Shown here piece after piece: positions 5,244 to 7,262 of a stretch of DNA of 7,262 bases. The notes under the pieces were generated by a model that did no database searches, was not told the DNA's origin, and was given only the letters and a program-made list of their open reading frames with translations. Each line of letters begins with the position of its first letter. Within the stretch, counting starts at the first letter, position 1. Location of the stretch: positions 1 through 7,262 of the forward strand of contig DATBDZ010000425.1 of assembly GCA_036276235.1 (NCBI GenBank), read 5' to 3'. This DNA is from JANWHF01 sp036276235. GTDB taxonomy: Bacteria > Planctomycetota > Phycisphaerae > Tepidisphaerales > Tepidisphaeraceae. The position numbers were made by a program, and so were the translations under genes.

Positions 5244-6825
5244 GAAAGATGCCGACCCTCCTTACATTGGCTGCATGCTCTTTTCATCGTCGGCGGAATC
5301 GGACTTCGCGGCCGCAGTCTCGGGGTTGGCCTACTGCAACCCATTTCTCCCCGACCGCATCGCCTGCGAGCGAGCCGCGCTGAAAGATGAATTTGTCAAC
5401 ATCGATACGGTCTGGAGCGTCGGCAAAGATCGCGAAGGCAACCCGCCCAATGTCCGCAAGATTCAGGAAAAGGTGGAAGCGCTTGCGACCGACGTCCGAA
5501 AGCGGCTGGAGAACGGCCCCGCCTCGCAAAAGGAGATGCGGCTCTACGAAGATCTCATCGGTTACCTGCTCTACTACCGCGCGCAAAAGCCGCTGGAAGG
5601 CGTAGTGAGCGGCTCCATCGCGCGGCCGCAGCAGCAGATCGCCGGCATTTATGATAAGTTCAAGGAGGAGGCCACCCATTTCCTGCACATTCCCGCCGTG
5701 CGGGTTTCGCCGGCGGAGGAAATTCCGCAGCTCTTTGCTGTCTTCTTTCAGATTCGCCGGGCGTTTCATCACATCTTCAACAACATTGTCGGCAGCTCAA
5801 TGTCCGCGGCCAAGCTGCGAGCCGCCATCTGGCAATCGATCTTTACCCACGACATCGCCCGCTATCGGCGGCTCTTGTTCCGCAAGATGGCTGATCTCAC
5901 GACGCTAATCACCGGCCCTTCGGGCACCGGCAAGGAATTGGTCGCCCGCGCTGTCGCACTGTCGCAGTACATTCCCTTCGATGCCAAGTCGCGCAGCTTT
6001 TCGCACGATTTTTCCGAATTGTTTCATCCGCTGAATCTGTCGGCGATGTCGCCGACGCTGATCGAATCGGAATTGTTTGGCCATCGGCGTGGCGCGTTCA
6101 CCGGCGCGCTGGAAGACCGCACCGGCTGGCTGGAAACCTGCCAACCGCCCGGCACCGTCTTCCTCGACGAGATCGGCGAGCTGGATAGCGCGATCCAGGT
6201 CAAGCTCCTGCGCGTCCTGCAATCGCGCCAGTTCCAGCGGCTGGGCGACAACCATACCCGCCATTTCCAGGGGAAAATCATCGCCGCCACCAATCGCGAC
6301 CTGGCAAAGGAAATGGCCGAAGGACGTTTTCGTGGCGACTTCTATTATCGCATTTGCTCCGACATCATCGTCACCCCCGGCCTGCGCGAGCAGTTACAGG
6401 AATCGCCCGGCGATCTGAAGGAAATGGTCCTCTTCATCGCCCAGCGCATTACCGCGGATGAAGCCGAGGACTTAGCCGACGAAGTGACGACGTGGATCGG
6501 CAGGAATCTGGGCCGCGACTACCCCTGGCCCGGCAACTTCCGCGAGCTGGAGCAATGCGTGCGTAACGTTTTGATCCGCCACGAATATCGCCCGCAGGCA
6601 GCATTTCCCGTTGACGCCGGCCAAAAGCTGGTGGAAGACTTGAACGCCGGATTGTTGACCGCCGATCAATTGCTGCGCCGGTATTGCACGCTGGTCTATT
6701 CACGGACGCGAAACCTCGAAGAAACGGCCCGGAGGTTGGGGCTGGATCGGAGGACGGTGAAGAGCAAGGTGGAGCCGGAGGTCCTTGGGATTGCGCGAAC
6801 AACGGCGGATCCAGAGCTGCATTGA
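5227..6825 (+). CDS. Sigma-54-dependent AAA+ transcriptional activator with novel N-terminal domain and Fis-type HTH
   Basis: Predicted 532 aa from ATG 5227; a TTG at 5191 would add 12 residues, and neither start has a good Shine-Dalgarno. Residues 1 to about 190 contain no receiver, PAS or GAF signature that I recognise; they include ADPPYIGCMLFSS, AYCNPFLPDRI, a helix-rich middle, and FFQIRRAFHHIFNNIVG. The AAA+ domain follows: Walker A GPSGTGKE (230-237), GAFTGA loop contacting sigma-54 (289-294), Walker B VFLDEIGEL (311-319), sensor I AATNRD (353-358), arginine-finger region FRGDFYYRI (368-376), sensor II in PGNFRELEQ. All key residues look intact, so it should be an active remodeller of the sigma-54 holoenzyme. 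About 12 extra residues sit between Walker A and GAFTGA compared with NtrC. The C-terminus has a Fis-type HTH (ETARRLGLDRRTVKSKV, about 499-515). It is divergent from the sigma-54 promoter of the lipoprotein gene, its likely target. Confidence 0.93.
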   Translation: MLINLAKDADPPYIGCMLFSSSAESDFAAAVSGLAYCNPFLPDRIACERAALKDEFVNIDTVWSVGKDREGNPPNVRKIQEKVEALATDVRKRLENGPASQKEMRLYEDLIGYLLYYRAQKPLEGVVSGSIARPQQQIAGIYDKFKEEATHFLHIPAVRVSPAEEIPQLFAVFFQIRRAFHHIFNNIVGSSMSAAKLRAAIWQSIFTHDIARYRRLLFRKMADLTTLITGPSGTGKELVARAVALSQYIPFDAKSRSFSHDFSELFHPLNLSAMSPTLIESELFGHRRGAFTGALEDRTGWLETCQPPGTVFLDEIGELDSAIQVKLLRVLQSRQFQRLGDNHTRHFQGKIIAATNRDLAKEMAEGRFRGDFYYRICSDIIVTPGLREQLQESPGDLKEMVLFIAQRITADEAEDLADEVTTWIGRNLGRDYPWPGNFRELEQCVRNVLIRHEYRPQAAFPVDAGQKLVEDLNAGLLTADQLLRRYCTLVYSRTRNLEETARRLGLDRRTVKSKVEPEVLGIARTTADPELH

Positions 6826-6864
6826 GTCTCGCCTTACGACGTTGTGAGAGTCACCCTTCGTTGC

Positions 6865-6904
6865 GCCAAGAAGCCAAGACGCCATGACGCCCAGAAGACC
6901 CAAG
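6865..6904. repeat. Degenerate 8-bp tandem array (GCCAAGAC-like, about five units)
   Basis: Five consecutive octamers can be read: GCCAAGAA, GCCAAGAC, GCCATGAC, GCCCAGAA and a more diverged GACCCAAG. The same flavour of GCCAAGACGCC sequence is, in my experience, common between genes in planctomycetes and related soil bacteria. No function is evident. Confidence 0.5.
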
Positions 6905-6921
6905 TGAGTTCTTGCTCAGAA

Positions 6922-7047
6922 CCCTCTCCCCTGTACTCAGGGGAGAGGGCAGGGTGAGGGGACAGTGTGTTGCAATACGGCGCGGTTCGCAAATCGACGC
7001 GTTCGTCCCCTCACCCCGGCCCTCTCCCCTGAGTACAGGGGAGAGGG
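6922..7047. repeat. Palindromic inverted repeat, MITE/REP-like, between convergent genes
   Basis: The arms 6922-6963 and 7005-7047 are reverse complements apart from one substitution and one single-base indel, with a 41-bp spacer. Each arm starts or ends in a 28-bp hairpin: 12-bp perfect stem CCCTCTCCCCTG/CAGGGGAGAGGG around a 4-nt loop (6922-6949 and 7020-7047), followed by a GTGAGGGGAC block. The element therefore can form two small hairpins or one long cruciform. CCCTCACCC...CCCTCTCCCC intergenic repeats are widespread in many bacteria. It lies between two genes that end toward each other and may terminate both, but it has no T-tract. No transposase is encoded inside. Confidence 0.85.
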
Positions 7048-7117
7048 AGAATGGGCGGTTAGCGTTCGTACACGCCTCATGTGCCCTGCTGCCAAGTCAT
7101 CGTTCAAATGACGTTGC

Positions 7118-7262
7118 TCAGGATTTGTTCATGCTCCGGATAACGGCTTCAACGAGCTTCCCGCCGCGCCCGAGCAAATCATCACCAAAAACAATCAACC
7201 CTCGATGCGGCACCGCACACGGACGGACGCGACGCAGATGCTCGACACAGTATCGCTCGTGT
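7118..7262 (-). CDS. C-terminal fragment of an unrecognised protein (runs off right edge)
   Basis: A frame open from the right edge reads 47 codons to TGA at 7118-7120. The peptide looks protein-like: HERYCVEHLRRVRPC, then GLIVFGDDLLGRGGK and an amphipathic end LVEAVIRSMNKS. The strand-turn with GDDLLGRGG faintly recalls short 'FGDNL.R.G.GG' proteins of unknown function, but it is too short to place and I assign no function. The plus strand is also open here in a competing frame (with an ATG near 7202) with higher G/C at third codon positions, so the strand choice is uncertain. Confidence 0.45.
   Translation of the reverse strand, partial: HERYCVEHLRRVRPCAVPHRGLIVFGDDLLGRGGKLVEAVIRSMNKS

Larger units (their letters stand above)
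6826..7117. other. Convergent intergenic region rich in repeats
   Basis: This stretch separates the activator gene from a minus-strand gene end. It holds an 8-bp quasi-tandem array (6865-6904) and a large palindromic inverted repeat (6922-7047). Short open frames here follow the repeats and have no recognisable protein features. The 70 bp after the inverted repeat show nothing. Confidence 0.6.

Overview
The window looks like chromosomal DNA from a high-GC, Gram-negative-type bacterium, most likely a planctomycete or a relative. This is inferred from several traits together: exported proteins with signal peptides or a lipobox, a TPR protein start of a type common in that phylum, a VIT/von Willebrand protein with a CTERM-like tail, a sigma-54 activator with an unusual N-terminal half, and palindrome-rich intergenic repeats. 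No rRNA, tRNA, CRISPR array, transposase or phage gene is visible.

Layout, left to right: (1) the first 39 codons of a TPR-repeat protein on the minus strand (1-118), running off the left edge; (2) a 333-bp gene-free stretch with a large nested inverted repeat; (3) a minus-strand block read from about 5124 down to 452: a lipoprotein (4364-5104), a strong hairpin/REP-like element (4283-4372), a VIT-vWA protein (2163-4253), and two tandem TPM-domain proteins (1602-2129 and 452-1570). The last three genes are 31-33 bp apart and look like one operon; (4) a 122-bp divergent control region (5105-5226); (5) a plus-strand sigma-54-dependent activator (5227-6825); (6) a repeat-rich convergent region (6826-7117) with an 8-bp quasi-tandem array and a large palindromic inverted repeat; (7) the C-terminal end of an unrecognised minus-strand gene at the right edge (7118-7262).

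The main result is a plausible complete regulatory circuit. A near-consensus sigma-54 (-24/-12) promoter at 5135-5150 points at the lipoprotein gene and leaves a leader of about 20 nt containing a good Shine-Dalgarno. The divergent neighbour encodes a sigma-54 AAA+ activator with an intact GAFTGA loop and a Fis-type HTH. A 7-8-7 dyad at 5222-5243 lies about 108 bp upstream of the predicted transcription start, where an activator site would be expected. The regulated products are all predicted to be exported: a lipoprotein that resembles what I remember of the 'rhombotarget lipoprotein' family, and beyond a hairpin a VIT-vWA protein with a GG + hydrophobic + Arg5 tail and two TPM-domain proteins. 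The working hypothesis is a sigma-54-controlled envelope or surface-protein module, possibly tied to a rhombosortase-like processing enzyme encoded elsewhere. No sortase or rhombosortase gene is present in the window.
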